From Andeanibacterium sp035497315 (GTDB lineage: Bacteria > Pseudomonadota > Alphaproteobacteria > Sphingomonadales > Sphingomonadaceae), in the NCBI GenBank assembly GCA_035497315.1, contig DATJDU010000029.1:1-64000 (forward strand): 64,000 nt of DNA. Reading direction: 5' to 3'. Within the stretch, counting starts at the first letter, position 1, and each line of letters begins with the position of its first letter. The position numbers and the translations under genes are program-made. Positions 7,074 to 15,732 of this stretch are shown piece after piece. Under the pieces are notes generated by a model. It was not told the DNA's origin. It saw nothing but the letters and a program-made list of their open reading frames with translations, and did not search any database.

Positions 7074-9221
7074 CTACCAGAAATACTTCAGCTCCTTCGC
7101 CCATCTGCTTGCCGGATAATCGCGCTTGAGCGTGTTGAACCAGGCCCTGCGCTGCTCGATCGGCACTTCCTCGTCACCGCAGCCATTATTGCCTGACGGG
7201 GCATAACAGCGCACCGCGCGATAGAGCGCATAAGCCTTGTCCCCCGCCCCAGCGGCAGGATCGGCCATGATCGAGCGGTAGAAGCTGCCGCGCGGGGTCG
7301 GTTTGCCGGGGAACAGTTCCTTGCTGCTGCCCAGCTCTCCATCCTCAGCAGTGGAGGCATAGGAACCGAAATCGTCAAACCCGTTGAGGCGATAGAACTC
7401 GCCCAGACACAGGCGGCCTTTCACATCCTTCGCATTCTTTGCCAGCAACGCCGCGGTCTGACCTAGTCTGGGACAGGCATAGGCATCGCTGAACCGCCCA
7501 GCGGTGAACAGGCCGACGGGGATCGTATCGCCCAAATCCAGCCGCCACAGCCCGGCCTGCGTATCCGCCCCTTCCGCTACCAGTGCCAAATCCCTGGCGA
7601 AGCTGGCATAAAAGCCACGCGAAAGCTGCTTGTAGAGCAGGGTGAACAGCGCCAGCTGTCGCTCTGCCTCCGGCCGTGCTTGATTACCCGCCTCGCGCCG
7701 CAGGATATCGGGCCCGATCACCCGCTCCATCAGCAGCTTGCGGATCATGCTTTCCTGCACGGGCGAATCTTCTGCAAACACCTTGCCGGGCTGCCCTGCA
7801 TGTTCCCAATGGAGCGCCAGCCCCAGTTCCGCCACCGGGCGCTGGTAGAGTCCACCAGAGCCGCCGATCAGCCGCCGCCAGAACGCCTCCTCCCCCGGGT
7901 CCTTCAGCGCCGCGAGAGCCTGCCCGCGCAGCACCTGGCGGCTGAAATCCAACGCCGAATGGGCCGTGGTCGCAGTGGCATCGGGAATACGCTGCAGCAC
8001 ATCTGGCGCATTGCCGCCGATGTAGAAGGAGTAGGTCGCACGCAGGAAGTGGTAGAGATCCTCCCGCCCCTTGAAGAGCGGCTCCTGCGCGGCGAGTTCG
8101 CCTTCGTCGATCGGTTTCTGCCCGTAATCGTATAGGCTGTCCTCGCCGGAACTGCGCATCCGCATCAGATCGTAAGTGGCGAGCAACATCGGCGTGTCGA
8201 TGGCCTTTTCGGCACCCTCGACCCGCAACAGCTTGTTGTCCACTTCCTCGATCAGCAAAGCCTCTGCCGCGCTGCCCGGCACTGTGGCGGACAGCAATAC
8301 CTCATAGACATCGGAAAGGCCCGCCAGATCGCCGCCGAGCCACAGCACGCGGCGCTGGAGCCCCTTTGCGGAAGCGGCATAGGCGCCCTTGGGATAGGCC
8401 TTGAGGTAATCGGCCAAGGCCTTGCCAGCTTGCAGGGTGGCCGCCTTGTCGGTCGCATCCGGGCCCGAGAAATCGCCCCAATCGTCAAATGCGGTTGCCT
8501 GCGCCGCGTTCAGTTCCACCCGCGCCTGCATATAGCGGGCAGTTTCCTTCACCCACGGATCGCCCGCCTGTGCCAGCGAACCAAAGCCATTACGCGCCGC
8601 CTGCCAATCCCCGCCATAAAACGCAGCCGAGGCAATAAGGTAGGAGACGAATTCCTTGCCCGGTTTGCTCTCCACATTCACCGGCCATGCCGGAGCCGGA
8701 ACAGGGGCGCTGCGCTCTTCCTCATCGCGGAGCCAGTAGTCCCATGTGAAGCTGGAGCAGATCGGCGCCAATTGCGCGCGGGCTGCCAACAGGGCCTGCC
8801 GATCGGTGGCGGGAAGCTTCGCATTGGCAGCCACGGCGCTCGCGAAAGCCGCATCCCCGCCCTTCAGGCTGACGCAGCGCGATCCGTAATAGTCCCCTCG
8901 CTCCGTTTCCTGGGCCAGATAGGCAGCCTGACTGAAGAGCCTCCAGTCGAAGAAATTGCGGGCAAAGCCATAATCCCACTCGATCAGCGGATAGTCGCTC
9001 GCCCGGCTGGCAAGCCCTGCCCGATCACGCAGCAGCAGCGAGAGATTGACCCGCGTATCATTACCCGGGGACATGACGATGGAACTGGCGCAGTCGAAGC
9101 CGCCATTGGCGAGCTTCCAACCCGGCGCGCAGCCAAAATCCCCGCTCGCCCCGGCGGGCCCCGCCGCTGCCCACGCGCCCGCCGCAATGCCCACAGCCAA
9201 TGCAAGCCGCCCCATTTGCAT
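7074..9221 (-). CDS. Large secreted hypothetical protein, partner of the DUF3142 gene
   Basis: This is a 715-residue protein with an N-terminal Sec signal (LALAVGIAAGAWAAAGPAGA) followed by a Cys-containing segment. The body is alpha-helical with alanine-rich helix pairs, as in TPR or superhelical scaffolds (for example KALADYLKAYPKGAYAASAK), so it probably resides in the periplasm or outer-membrane inner face. I do not recognise a characterised family. ATG at 9221 is preferred over the adjacent GTG at 9224 because GAGGA lies eight bases upstream. The DUF3142 gene begins at or inside its 3' end, so the two are translationally coupled and likely work together. Confidence 0.7.
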   Translation of the reverse strand: MQMGRLALAVGIAAGAWAAAGPAGASGDFGCAPGWKLANGGFDCASSIVMSPGNDTRVNLSLLLRDRAGLASRASDYPLIEWDYGFARNFFDWRLFSQAAYLAQETERGDYYGSRCVSLKGGDAAFASAVAANAKLPATDRQALLAARAQLAPICSSFTWDYWLRDEEERSAPVPAPAWPVNVESKPGKEFVSYLIASAAFYGGDWQAARNGFGSLAQAGDPWVKETARYMQARVELNAAQATAFDDWGDFSGPDATDKAATLQAGKALADYLKAYPKGAYAASAKGLQRRVLWLGGDLAGLSDVYEVLLSATVPGSAAEALLIEEVDNKLLRVEGAEKAIDTPMLLATYDLMRMRSSGEDSLYDYGQKPIDEGELAAQEPLFKGREDLYHFLRATYSFYIGGNAPDVLQRIPDATATTAHSALDFSRQVLRGQALAALKDPGEEAFWRRLIGGSGGLYQRPVAELGLALHWEHAGQPGKVFAEDSPVQESMIRKLLMERVIGPDILRREAGNQARPEAERQLALFTLLYKQLSRGFYASFARDLALVAEGADTQAGLWRLDLGDTIPVGLFTAGRFSDAYACPRLGQTAALLAKNAKDVKGRLCLGEFYRLNGFDDFGSYASTAEDGELGSSKELFPGKPTPRGSFYRSIMADPAAGAGDKAYALYRAVRCYAPSGNNGCGDEEVPIEQRRAWFNTLKRDYPASRWAKELKYFW

Positions 9222-9421
9222 CACACCCGTCCTCTACTGGAGTTCAGCGCCCGTTCTCCCGCGTGCGAGCACATCTGGCAAGTCCGAAGCACGGCGCCGG
9301 GTTTGTGGAAATCCGCAAAACTGTAACGCTTTCGTCGCGGTAAGGTCATGCAAGGCACATAGGGGCGTCATCCGAGGCGGGTAACGGCGCGTGCCGCTCC
9401 CGCAGGCAGGATGGTGCTCAT

Positions 9422-10660
9422 ATGAAACGCGAAGCTTCGCTCGATGCGCCGGCAGGCGGCAAGCTGATCCACGGTGCCGCCGTCAGCACCAAGGGGCTGA
9501 ACGGAACAGCCCTGCTGGAACGGGCTTTCGCCTTCGCCTTTCGCGGTCTTGTCTATCCGCAGATATGGGAAGACCCGGTGGCCGATATGGCCGGGCTGGA
9601 AATCCGCGAAGGGCACCGGATCGTCACCATCTCCAGCGGCGGCTGCAATGCGCTGAGCTATCTCACCGCCGATCCCGCGCAAGTTACAGCGGTGGACCTC
9701 AATTCCGCCCATGTGGCGCTGGGCAATCTCAAACGCACTGCAGCGGAGCATCTGCCCGACTATGCCCATTTCCGCCGCTTCTTCGGCGATGCAGATGCGA
9801 AGGAAAATGCCGAAGCCTATCGCCGCTATATCGCGCCGCATCTCGACCAGCGTTCACGCAGCTGGTGGGAAGGGCGCGATCTGCTGGGCCGCAAGCGCAT
9901 CGGCATCTTCACTCGCGGAGCCTATCGTTTTGGCTTGCTCGGCAATTTCATTGGCCTTGCCCATCTGCTCGCCCGCCTGCACGGCGTGAACCCGCGCGAC
10001 ATTCTCAAGGCGGATGGCGTGGAGGCACAACGCGCCCATTTCGAAGCGCATTTCATGCCTTTGTTCGACCGGCCACTGATCAAGCTGCTGACCAACCACC
10101 CCGCCTCGCTGTTCGGCCTGGGCATTCCCCCCGCGCAATATGACAAGCTGGCCGCTGGTCGTAGCATGGCCGACGTGCTGCGCGAACGGTTGGAAAAACT
10201 CGCCTGCGATTTCCCCTTCGCGGATAATTATTTCGCCTGTCAGGCCTTCGGCCGCGCCTATCGCAAGTCGCCCGAGGCCAGCCTGCCGCCTTACCTGCAG
10301 GAACAGCATTACGAGGGCCTGCGCGAACGGATCGGGCGTCTGGAGGTGATCCAGGCGAACATGACGGACTATCTCTTCCGGCAGGAAGCCCAGAGCGTGG
10401 ACCGCTTCCTGCTGCTCGATGCGCAGGACTGGATGACCGACCGACAATTGAACGAGCTGTGGGGCCAGATTTGCCGCACCGCCGCCCCCGGCGCGCGAGT
10501 GCTGTTCCGCACGGCGGACGAGCCTTCGCTGCTGCCCGGCAGGCTGGCACAGGGTCTGCTCGACATGTGGGACTATCGCGAGGAACGCTCGGCCGAACTG
10601 ACCCGGCAGGACCGTTCGAGCATCTATGGCGGCACGCATCTCTATGTCCGACGCGACTGA
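9422..10660 (+). CDS. btaA: BtaA: S-adenosylmethionine:diacylglycerol 3-amino-3-carboxypropyltransferase
   Basis: BtaA (DUF3419) transfers the 3-amino-3-carboxypropyl group of S-adenosylmethionine to diacylglycerol, making diacylglyceryl-homoserine, the first step to the betaine lipid DGTS. The 412-residue protein shows FRGLVYPQIWEDP (about 40-52), the SAM-site stretch ISSGGCNALSYL (about 71-82), TAVDLN, and the C-terminal DAQDWM region typical of the family. The immediately following, overlapping btaB supports the call. DGTS lets bacteria replace phospholipids under phosphate limitation; no Pho box could be identified in the 200-base upstream spacer. Confidence 0.9.
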   Translation: MKREASLDAPAGGKLIHGAAVSTKGLNGTALLERAFAFAFRGLVYPQIWEDPVADMAGLEIREGHRIVTISSGGCNALSYLTADPAQVTAVDLNSAHVALGNLKRTAAEHLPDYAHFRRFFGDADAKENAEAYRRYIAPHLDQRSRSWWEGRDLLGRKRIGIFTRGAYRFGLLGNFIGLAHLLARLHGVNPRDILKADGVEAQRAHFEAHFMPLFDRPLIKLLTNHPASLFGLGIPPAQYDKLAAGRSMADVLRERLEKLACDFPFADNYFACQAFGRAYRKSPEASLPPYLQEQHYEGLRERIGRLEVIQANMTDYLFRQEAQSVDRFLLLDAQDWMTDRQLNELWGQICRTAAPGARVLFRTADEPSLLPGRLAQGLLDMWDYREERSAELTRQDRSSIYGGTHLYVRRD

Positions 10661-11318
10661 GGCAGTGGGCCCTTCTGCCGGGCACGCGGCGCAGATGGAC
10701 GGGGTCTATGCATTCCAGCGCCACATCTACGACCTCACCCGCAAATATTACCTGCTGGGGCGGGACCGGCTGATTGCGGGACTCGACGTGCCCAAGGGCG
10801 GGCTCGTGCTGGAAGTGGGCTGCGGCACGGCGCGCAATCTGGCGCTGGCGGCGCTACGCTATCCCGAAGCCCGATTCTGCGGGCTCGATATCTCGGCCGA
10901 GATGCTGAAATCGGCGGAAAAGACGCTGGCCCGCAAGGATCTGTCCGGGCGCTGTTCGCTGGCGCTGGGCGATGCGGCAGATTTCGATGCGCGGGCCCTG
11001 TTCGGAGAACGGCAATTCGACCGGATCGTCTTTTCCTACACCCTCTCGATGATCCCGCCCTGGGAGGCCGTGCTTGCCCATGCCTGCACCTTGCTGGCGC
11101 CTGGCGGCGAGATCCATGTGGTCGATTTCGGGCAGCAGGAAGGCCTGCCTGGCTGGTTCGCCCGCCTGCTCAAGGCCTGGCTCGCACGCTTCCACGTGAC
11201 GCCACGCGCGGAGCTGTTCGGGCATTGCGAGGAGCTGGCACGCGAGCACGGCCTCGAGACTGAATGTCGCAGCCTCTACCGCGACTATGCCCGCGCTGTC
11301 GTTCTGCGGCGCGCCTGA
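10644..11318 (+). CDS. btaB: BtaB: diacylglyceryl-homoserine N-methyltransferase
   Basis: BtaB methylates diacylglyceryl-homoserine three times to give the betaine lipid DGTS. SAM motif I is LEVGCGTARNLAL (about residues 53-65), followed by FCGLDIS and FSYTLSMIPPWE, the usual class I methyltransferase order; the length of 224 residues is normal. I chose the ATG at 10644 (MSDATEA), which overlaps btaA by 17 bases; an ATG 18 bases earlier is also possible. The overlap implies translational coupling with btaA. The product functions at the inner membrane, where its lipid substrate resides. Confidence 0.88.
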   Translation: MSDATEAVGPSAGHAAQMDGVYAFQRHIYDLTRKYYLLGRDRLIAGLDVPKGGLVLEVGCGTARNLALAALRYPEARFCGLDISAEMLKSAEKTLARKDLSGRCSLALGDAADFDARALFGERQFDRIVFSYTLSMIPPWEAVLAHACTLLAPGGEIHVVDFGQQEGLPGWFARLLKAWLARFHVTPRAELFGHCEELAREHGLETECRSLYRDYARAVVLRRA

Positions 11319-11331
11319 CGAACACCCCAAG

Positions 11332-11362
11332 AAAAAGGGCCGCGAGGTTGCCCCCGCGGCCC
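11332..11362 (-). terminator. Rho-independent terminator downstream of pnp
   Basis: Read on the minus strand, GGGCCGCG and CGCGGCCC form a perfect 8-bp stem followed by TTTTTC. It lies 43 bases after the pnp stop, within the gap to the convergent btaB. A second, 7-bp hairpin (11373-11392, ACCTCAA/TTGAGGT) sits between it and the pnp stop. Confidence 0.85.
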
Positions 11363-11404
11363 TGAATCTCATACCTCAAGCGAAGTTGAGGTGTCGGCTA
11401 AGCC

Positions 11405-13708
11405 TCAGTCATCCTTGAGGAAGGCCGGCATGTGGTCGGGATTGCCACCGCCTTCGCCGTCACGCTCACGACGGGGGCCGCGGTCACGACCGCCACCGCC
11501 GCCATTGCGGCCGCCCCGGTCGCCATCCCGCCGGGGACCACGACGGTCGCCACCACGATCGCCGCGATCGCCCCGCGGCTCGCGCGGTTCGCGGGGCGGA
11601 CGGGTGTCTTCCAGTTCCGCGCCGGTTTCCTGATCGACGACGCGCATGGACAGGCGAACCTTTCCGCGCGGATCGATTTCGAGAACCTTGACGTAAACTT
11701 CCTGGCCTTCTGACACGACGTCGGTCGGCTTCTCGACACGCTCGTTCTTCATTTCGGAGACGTGGACCAGGCCGTCCTTGCCACCCATGAAGTTCACGAA
11801 CGCGCCGAAGTCTACGATGTTGACGACCTTGCCCTTGTAGACCTTGCCGACTTCAGCTTCCTCGACAATGCCGAGAATCCACTTACGGGCGGCTTCGATC
11901 TGGGCCACGTCGGAGGACGAAATCTTGATCAGGCCTTCATCGTCGATATCCACCTTCGCGCCGGTTTCGGCAACGATCTCGCGGATCACCTTGCCGCCGG
12001 TGCCAATGACTTCGCGGATCTTCGACTTGTCGATCTGCATCGTCTCGATACGCGGAGCGTGGGCCGACAGTTCGGTGCGGGCAGAGCCCAGCGCCTTGGT
12101 CATCTCACCCAGGATATGCGCACGGCCTTCCTTCGCCTGAGCGAGGGCCTGAGCCATGATTTCCTTGGTGATGCCCGCGATCTTGATGTCCATCTGCAGG
12201 CTGGTGATGCCGCTTTCCGTACCGGCCACCTTGAAGTCCATGTCGCCCAGGTGATCTTCGTCACCCAGGATGTCGGACAGGACGGCGAAATCGTCGCCTT
12301 CAAGGATCAGGCCCATCGCGATGCCCGAAACCGGGCGCTCGATCGGCACGCCGGCATCCATCATCGACAGACAGCCGCCGCACACAGTCGCCATCGAGGA
12401 CGAGCCGTTGGACTCGGTGATGTCCGACAGGATGCGGATCGTGTAGGGGAAGTCTTCCTTCGACGGCAGCACAGGGTGCAGCGCGCGCCAGGCCAGCTTG
12501 CCATGACCGATCTCGCGACGGCCCGGGGCACCGAAGCGGCCCACTTCACCGACCGAATAGGGCGGGAAGTTGTAGTGCAGCATGAAGTTTTCATAGCTGA
12601 GCCCGCCCAGCCCGTCGATCATCTGCTCGGAATCCTTGGTGCCGAGCGTGGTGGTGCAGATCGCCTGCGTTTCACCGCGAGTGAACAGCGCCGAACCATG
12701 GGTGCGGGGCAGGAAACCGACGATCGATTCGATCGGGCGAACCTGATCAAGCTTGCGGCCGTCAATGCGAGCGCCATCCTTGAGGATCGCGGTGCGGACG
12801 ATTTCGGCTTCCAGCTTCTTGACGAGCTTGCCAGCGACCATCTGCGTCTGGCCGCCTTCACCGGCAAAGGCTTCCTTGGCCTTGGCACGGGCAGCATTCA
12901 GCGCATTGGAGCGGGCCGACTTGTCGGTCAGCTTGTAGGCGGCGGCGATGTCCTTGCCGACAAGGGTCTTGAGCTTCTTCTTCATGTCGGCAGTATTGTC
13001 CGACAGGTCGATTTCCCAGGGATCCTTGGCAGCCTGTTCGGCGAGGTCCACGATCGCCTTGACGACCTTGCGGCTTTCCTCATGCGCGAACATGACGGCG
13101 CCGAGCATTTCCTCTTCCGTAAGCTCCTTGGCTTCGGATTCGACCATCATCACCGCATCGTAGGTAGCTGCGACGACGAGATCGAGGCGGCCTTCCTTGC
13201 AGGTTTCGAGGCTCGGGTTGAGAATATACTCGCCATCCTGGAAACCGACGCGGCAGCCGCCGATCGGGCCCATGAAAGGCACACCGGAGATCGTCAGTGC
13301 AGCCGACGCGGCAATCATCGCCACGATATCGGCCTCGGTCTCGCCATCATAGGAGAGAACCTGGCAGATCACGTTGATTTCGTTGTAGAAACCTTCGGGG
13401 AACAGCGGACGGACCGGACGATCGATCAGGCGGCTGGTCAGCGTTTCCTTTTCGGTCGCGCCACGCTCGCGCTTGAAGAAGCCACCCGGAATGCGGCCCG
13501 CTGCGGAGAACTTTTCCTGATAGTGGACGGTAAGGGGGAAGAAATCCTGCCCTTCCTTCACGCTCTTGGCGGCGGTCACGGCGCAGAGCACCACGGTTTC
13601 GCCATAGGTAGCCAGCACAGCGCCATCAGCTTGGCGGGCAATGCGGCCGGTTTCCAGAGTGAGGGTCTTTCCGCCCCACTCCAGCGATACGGTTTTGACG
13701 TCGAACAT
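11405..13708 (-). CDS. pnp: Polyribonucleotide nucleotidyltransferase (PNPase)
   Basis: PNPase is the phosphorolytic 3'-5' exoribonuclease of the degradosome. The 767-residue protein has two RNase PH domains (about 1-220 and 310-540), a KH domain with GTGGKVIREI (about 560), an S1 domain (about 620-690) and an Arg/Gly-rich tail of some 60 residues (RGDRGDRGGDRRGPRR and similar) as in other sphingomonads, probably an extra RNA-binding segment. ATG at 13708 has a GAAGGA ribosome site and gives the standard MFDVKTV start; a longer frame reads 10 unlikely residues upstream. It is the last gene of the rimP-nusA-infB-truB-rpsO cluster. Confidence 0.97.
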   Translation of the reverse strand: MFDVKTVSLEWGGKTLTLETGRIARQADGAVLATYGETVVLCAVTAAKSVKEGQDFFPLTVHYQEKFSAAGRIPGGFFKRERGATEKETLTSRLIDRPVRPLFPEGFYNEINVICQVLSYDGETEADIVAMIAASAALTISGVPFMGPIGGCRVGFQDGEYILNPSLETCKEGRLDLVVAATYDAVMMVESEAKELTEEEMLGAVMFAHEESRKVVKAIVDLAEQAAKDPWEIDLSDNTADMKKKLKTLVGKDIAAAYKLTDKSARSNALNAARAKAKEAFAGEGGQTQMVAGKLVKKLEAEIVRTAILKDGARIDGRKLDQVRPIESIVGFLPRTHGSALFTRGETQAICTTTLGTKDSEQMIDGLGGLSYENFMLHYNFPPYSVGEVGRFGAPGRREIGHGKLAWRALHPVLPSKEDFPYTIRILSDITESNGSSSMATVCGGCLSMMDAGVPIERPVSGIAMGLILEGDDFAVLSDILGDEDHLGDMDFKVAGTESGITSLQMDIKIAGITKEIMAQALAQAKEGRAHILGEMTKALGSARTELSAHAPRIETMQIDKSKIREVIGTGGKVIREIVAETGAKVDIDDEGLIKISSSDVAQIEAARKWILGIVEEAEVGKVYKGKVVNIVDFGAFVNFMGGKDGLVHVSEMKNERVEKPTDVVSEGQEVYVKVLEIDPRGKVRLSMRVVDQETGAELEDTRPPREPREPRGDRGDRGGDRRGPRRDGDRGGRNGGGGGRDRGPRRERDGEGGGNPDHMPAFLKDD

Positions 13709-13840
13709 GTATTTTCCTTCGAACCCGCGCGGCCCCATTGCCGGGCGGGGTTTTCTGCCGGGTATTCCGTCCCGGTCCGGTACGGGGCACTTTCGGCCCC
13801 AAGGCGATGCCCGCCGAATTGCGAGCCTTGCCCCCAGTGG

Positions 13841-13923
13841 TCGTCCCGGACCTGATCCGGGAACGCTTTCGTCAATGCTGGGCCTTTGGCACCAGCGGCC
13901 CCGGCAGGTGCCGGGATGACGAT
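13841..13923. repeat. Composite REP-like palindrome in the pnp leader
   Basis: Two small hairpins, CCCGG-acctgat-CCGGG and CCCCGG-caggtg-CCGGG, are framed by TCGTC at one end and GATGACGA at the other, making a larger imperfect inverted repeat. The same 'GTCATCCCGG' core recurs at 25970 and 44391. It lies between rpsO and pnp, so it is transcribed as part of the pnp leader. Confidence 0.6.
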
Positions 13924-13930
13924 AAACGAA

Positions 13931-13949
13931 CGGCCCCTCGAAGGGGCCG
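13931..13949 (-). terminator. Hairpin after rpsO, probable weak terminator
   Basis: CGGCCCCT and AGGGGCCG form a perfect 8-bp stem with a three-base loop, 11 bases after the rpsO stop. The following minus-strand sequence TTCGTTTATC is only moderately T-rich, so read-through into pnp is expected, in keeping with rpsO-pnp co-transcription known in many bacteria. Confidence 0.55.
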
Positions 13950-13960
13950 CCCGAGAATTC

Positions 13961-14230
13961 TTACTTACGCAGACCCAGCTTCTGGATCAGGCCGTTATAC
14001 CGCTCGACATCCTTTTTCTTGAGGTATGCGAGCAGGCTGCGGCGCTTGTTGACCATCATCAGCAGGCCGCGGCGCGAGTGGTTGTCCTTGTGGTGCGCCT
14101 TGAAGTGTTCGGTCAGGTTGCGGATACGCTCGGTGAGGATCGCGACCTGCACTTCGGGGGAACCGGTGTCGCCCTCGACGCGGGCATTGCCCTGGATGAT
14201 CTCAGTCTTCTTTTCGGCAGTTACCGACAT
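13961..14230 (-). CDS. rpsO: 30S ribosomal protein S15
   Basis: S15 binds 16S rRNA in the central domain of the small subunit. The frame from MSVTAEKKTEI gives 89 residues, exactly the usual length, with TGSPEVQVAILTERI and HSRRGLLMMVNKRR conserved. The longer open frame upstream overlaps truB and is not part of the protein. Only 19 bases separate it from the truB stop, so it belongs to the same transcript. Confidence 0.97.
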   Translation of the reverse strand: MSVTAEKKTEIIQGNARVEGDTGSPEVQVAILTERIRNLTEHFKAHHKDNHSRRGLLMMVNKRRSLLAYLKKKDVERYNGLIQKLGLRK

Positions 14231-14249
14231 TCTTTTACTCCGCGACATC

Positions 14250-15155
14250 TCAAAGGTTGAAACCCCTGACGACCTTCGCCGTCCCGGCTTCGAGTTCGAC
14301 CAGAGCGACGGGAATGCTTCCCGCCCTTGCCCAGTATAACCCGTCACCTTGGGGCATTCCGGAGAGGACCCGGCCCTGGCGGACCGCCACCACCGCTTCC
14401 GGAGAGAGATCAAGGGCCGGGATGTCGTCCAGCCCCGCCTCAAGCGGCAGGATTACGTCTTCAAGGCGCGCGCCCTTGCCGATTTCATTCAATTTGTCCA
14501 GCGAAATCGCCTGAGCGAGAGCGAAGGGCCCAGCCTTAGTGCGGCGCAGCATGGTGACATGGCCGACCGTTCCCAACGCATGCGCTATATCACGCGCAAG
14601 GCTACGAATATAGGTGCCTTTGGAGACATGGGCGGTGAGAGTCCCCGCGTCCAGACCCGTTTGTGCTTCGGCAGGATCAGGGCAAACGGAGAGCGCGAAG
14701 ATTGTGACATTCCGCACCTTCAGCACAACCTCTTCCCCCGCCCGCGCGAGGTCATAGGCGCGCTTGCCGTCCACCTTGAGGGCAGAGAAGGCCGGCGGCA
14801 CCTGTTCGATCGGGCCAGTGAAGCGCGGCAGCACGGCCTCTATCTGCGCGAGCGTGGGCCGCGCATCGCTGGTAGCCACCACTTGCCCTTCGGCATCCAG
14901 CGTGTCGGTCTGCTCTCCGAACTTCACAGTAAAATCGTATATCTTGCTGGCATCCAGCATTCTGCCACACAGCTTGGTCGCCTCGCCCAAGGCAATCGGC
15001 AGTACGCCTTCTGCCAGCGGATCGAGCGTGCCGCCATGGCCCACCTTCACCTTGCCATATCCGCCCTCGCGCAGATTACGCTTCACGGCCGCTACCGCCT
15101 GGGTGGAACCGAGCCCTACGGGCTTGTCGAGGATGATCCAGCCGTGGACGCTCAC
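14250..15155 (-). CDS. truB: tRNA pseudouridine(55) synthase TruB
   Basis: TruB makes pseudouridine 55 in the T-loop of elongator tRNAs. The signature GHGGTLDPLAEGVLP, containing the catalytic aspartate, lies at about residues 39-53, followed by KRAYDLAR and the C-terminal RNA-binding region (301 residues, normal). The start is GTG at 15155, overlapping the upstream stop as GTGA, which implies translational coupling to the DUF2239 gene. It is the classic neighbour of rpsO. Confidence 0.96.
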   Translation of the reverse strand: MSVHGWIILDKPVGLGSTQAVAAVKRNLREGGYGKVKVGHGGTLDPLAEGVLPIALGEATKLCGRMLDASKIYDFTVKFGEQTDTLDAEGQVVATSDARPTLAQIEAVLPRFTGPIEQVPPAFSALKVDGKRAYDLARAGEEVVLKVRNVTIFALSVCPDPAEAQTGLDAGTLTAHVSKGTYIRSLARDIAHALGTVGHVTMLRRTKAGPFALAQAISLDKLNEIGKGARLEDVILPLEAGLDDIPALDLSPEAVVAVRQGRVLSGMPQGDGLYWARAGSIPVALVELEAGTAKVVRGFNL

Positions 15156-15658
15156 CGGGAAGCGCCTTCAGGGAAGGCCAGCGCGCGGCCATGGTCGCGG
15201 ATGCCTTCCGGCCAGCCTTGGGTGAAGTGATCGTATCCCACCGGATTGCCCGCATAGATCTCGCGCACCGCATCCTCGAATTTCGGCAGGTCGCCAGCCA
15301 TGGCGCTGAGAAAACGATAGGCGGCATCGTGGCATTGCTCGGGCGTCTTCGCCCTTGCCCGGGCCTCGTCCACCAGCCGCCTCAGCACAGCGGAGGCGCC
15401 GCCACGCTGGGCGGCGAGCCAATCCCAATGGCGCGGCAACAGCGTGACTTCCCGCGCCTTCACTCCCAGCGAAGGACGTCCGCGCGGGCGCTGATCCACC
15501 GGGCGCAGATCGAGGTCGATCTGCGCCCCGGTTTCGTCATCGAATGCCAGCAGGTCGTTCGCCCGTTCCAGCGGTTCGAGGGCCTTGAGGCGCTCGGCCA
15601 TGTCTTCGGCAGGGCCACGGGCGATAGGCTCGCCCTTGAGAAAAACGGTCACGTCCAT
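15152..15658 (-). CDS. DUF2239 family protein
   Basis: The 168-residue cytoplasmic protein matches the DUF2239 family in its layout: an N-terminal strand region (MDVTVFLKGEPIARG), LLAFDDETGAQIDLDLR, the RGRPSLGVKAREVTLLPRHW block (about 80-99), and a helical C-terminus ending PVGYDHFTQGWPEGI. The function is unknown; the middle block resembles DNA-binding ribbon-helix elements in other annotations, which I cannot confirm. Its stop overlaps the truB start by four bases. Upstream lies a striking double palindrome (15685-15729) that probably controls it. Confidence 0.8.
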   Translation of the reverse strand: MDVTVFLKGEPIARGPAEDMAERLKALEPLERANDLLAFDDETGAQIDLDLRPVDQRPRGRPSLGVKAREVTLLPRHWDWLAAQRGGASAVLRRLVDEARARAKTPEQCHDAAYRFLSAMAGDLPKFEDAVREIYAGNPVGYDHFTQGWPEGIRDHGRALAFPEGASR

Positions 15659-15684
15659 GCGGCAGCTCCTTATCGCCGCCGCCT

Positions 15685-15729
15685 ATATTTACCCGGATTA
15701 AATTGTCAAGATATTATCCGGGTAAATAT
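15685..15729. promoter_or_regulatory. Double operator-like inverted repeat upstream of DUF2239 gene
   Basis: A perfect 14-bp inverted repeat, ATATTTACCCGGAT and ATCCGGGTAAATAT, is separated by 17 bases. Each arm is itself a near-palindrome around TTACCCGGATAA, so it can be read as two binding sites about 25 bases apart. It lies 27 bases before the DUF2239 start and three bases after the stop of the upstream gene, and the AT-rich sequence stands out from its GC-rich surroundings. The cognate regulator is unknown. Confidence 0.6.
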
Positions 15730-15732
15730 CTG

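Noticed and set aside
11762..13855. 697-codon frame antisense to pnp
   Set aside because: It is a shadow of the PNPase gene with no recognisable domain.
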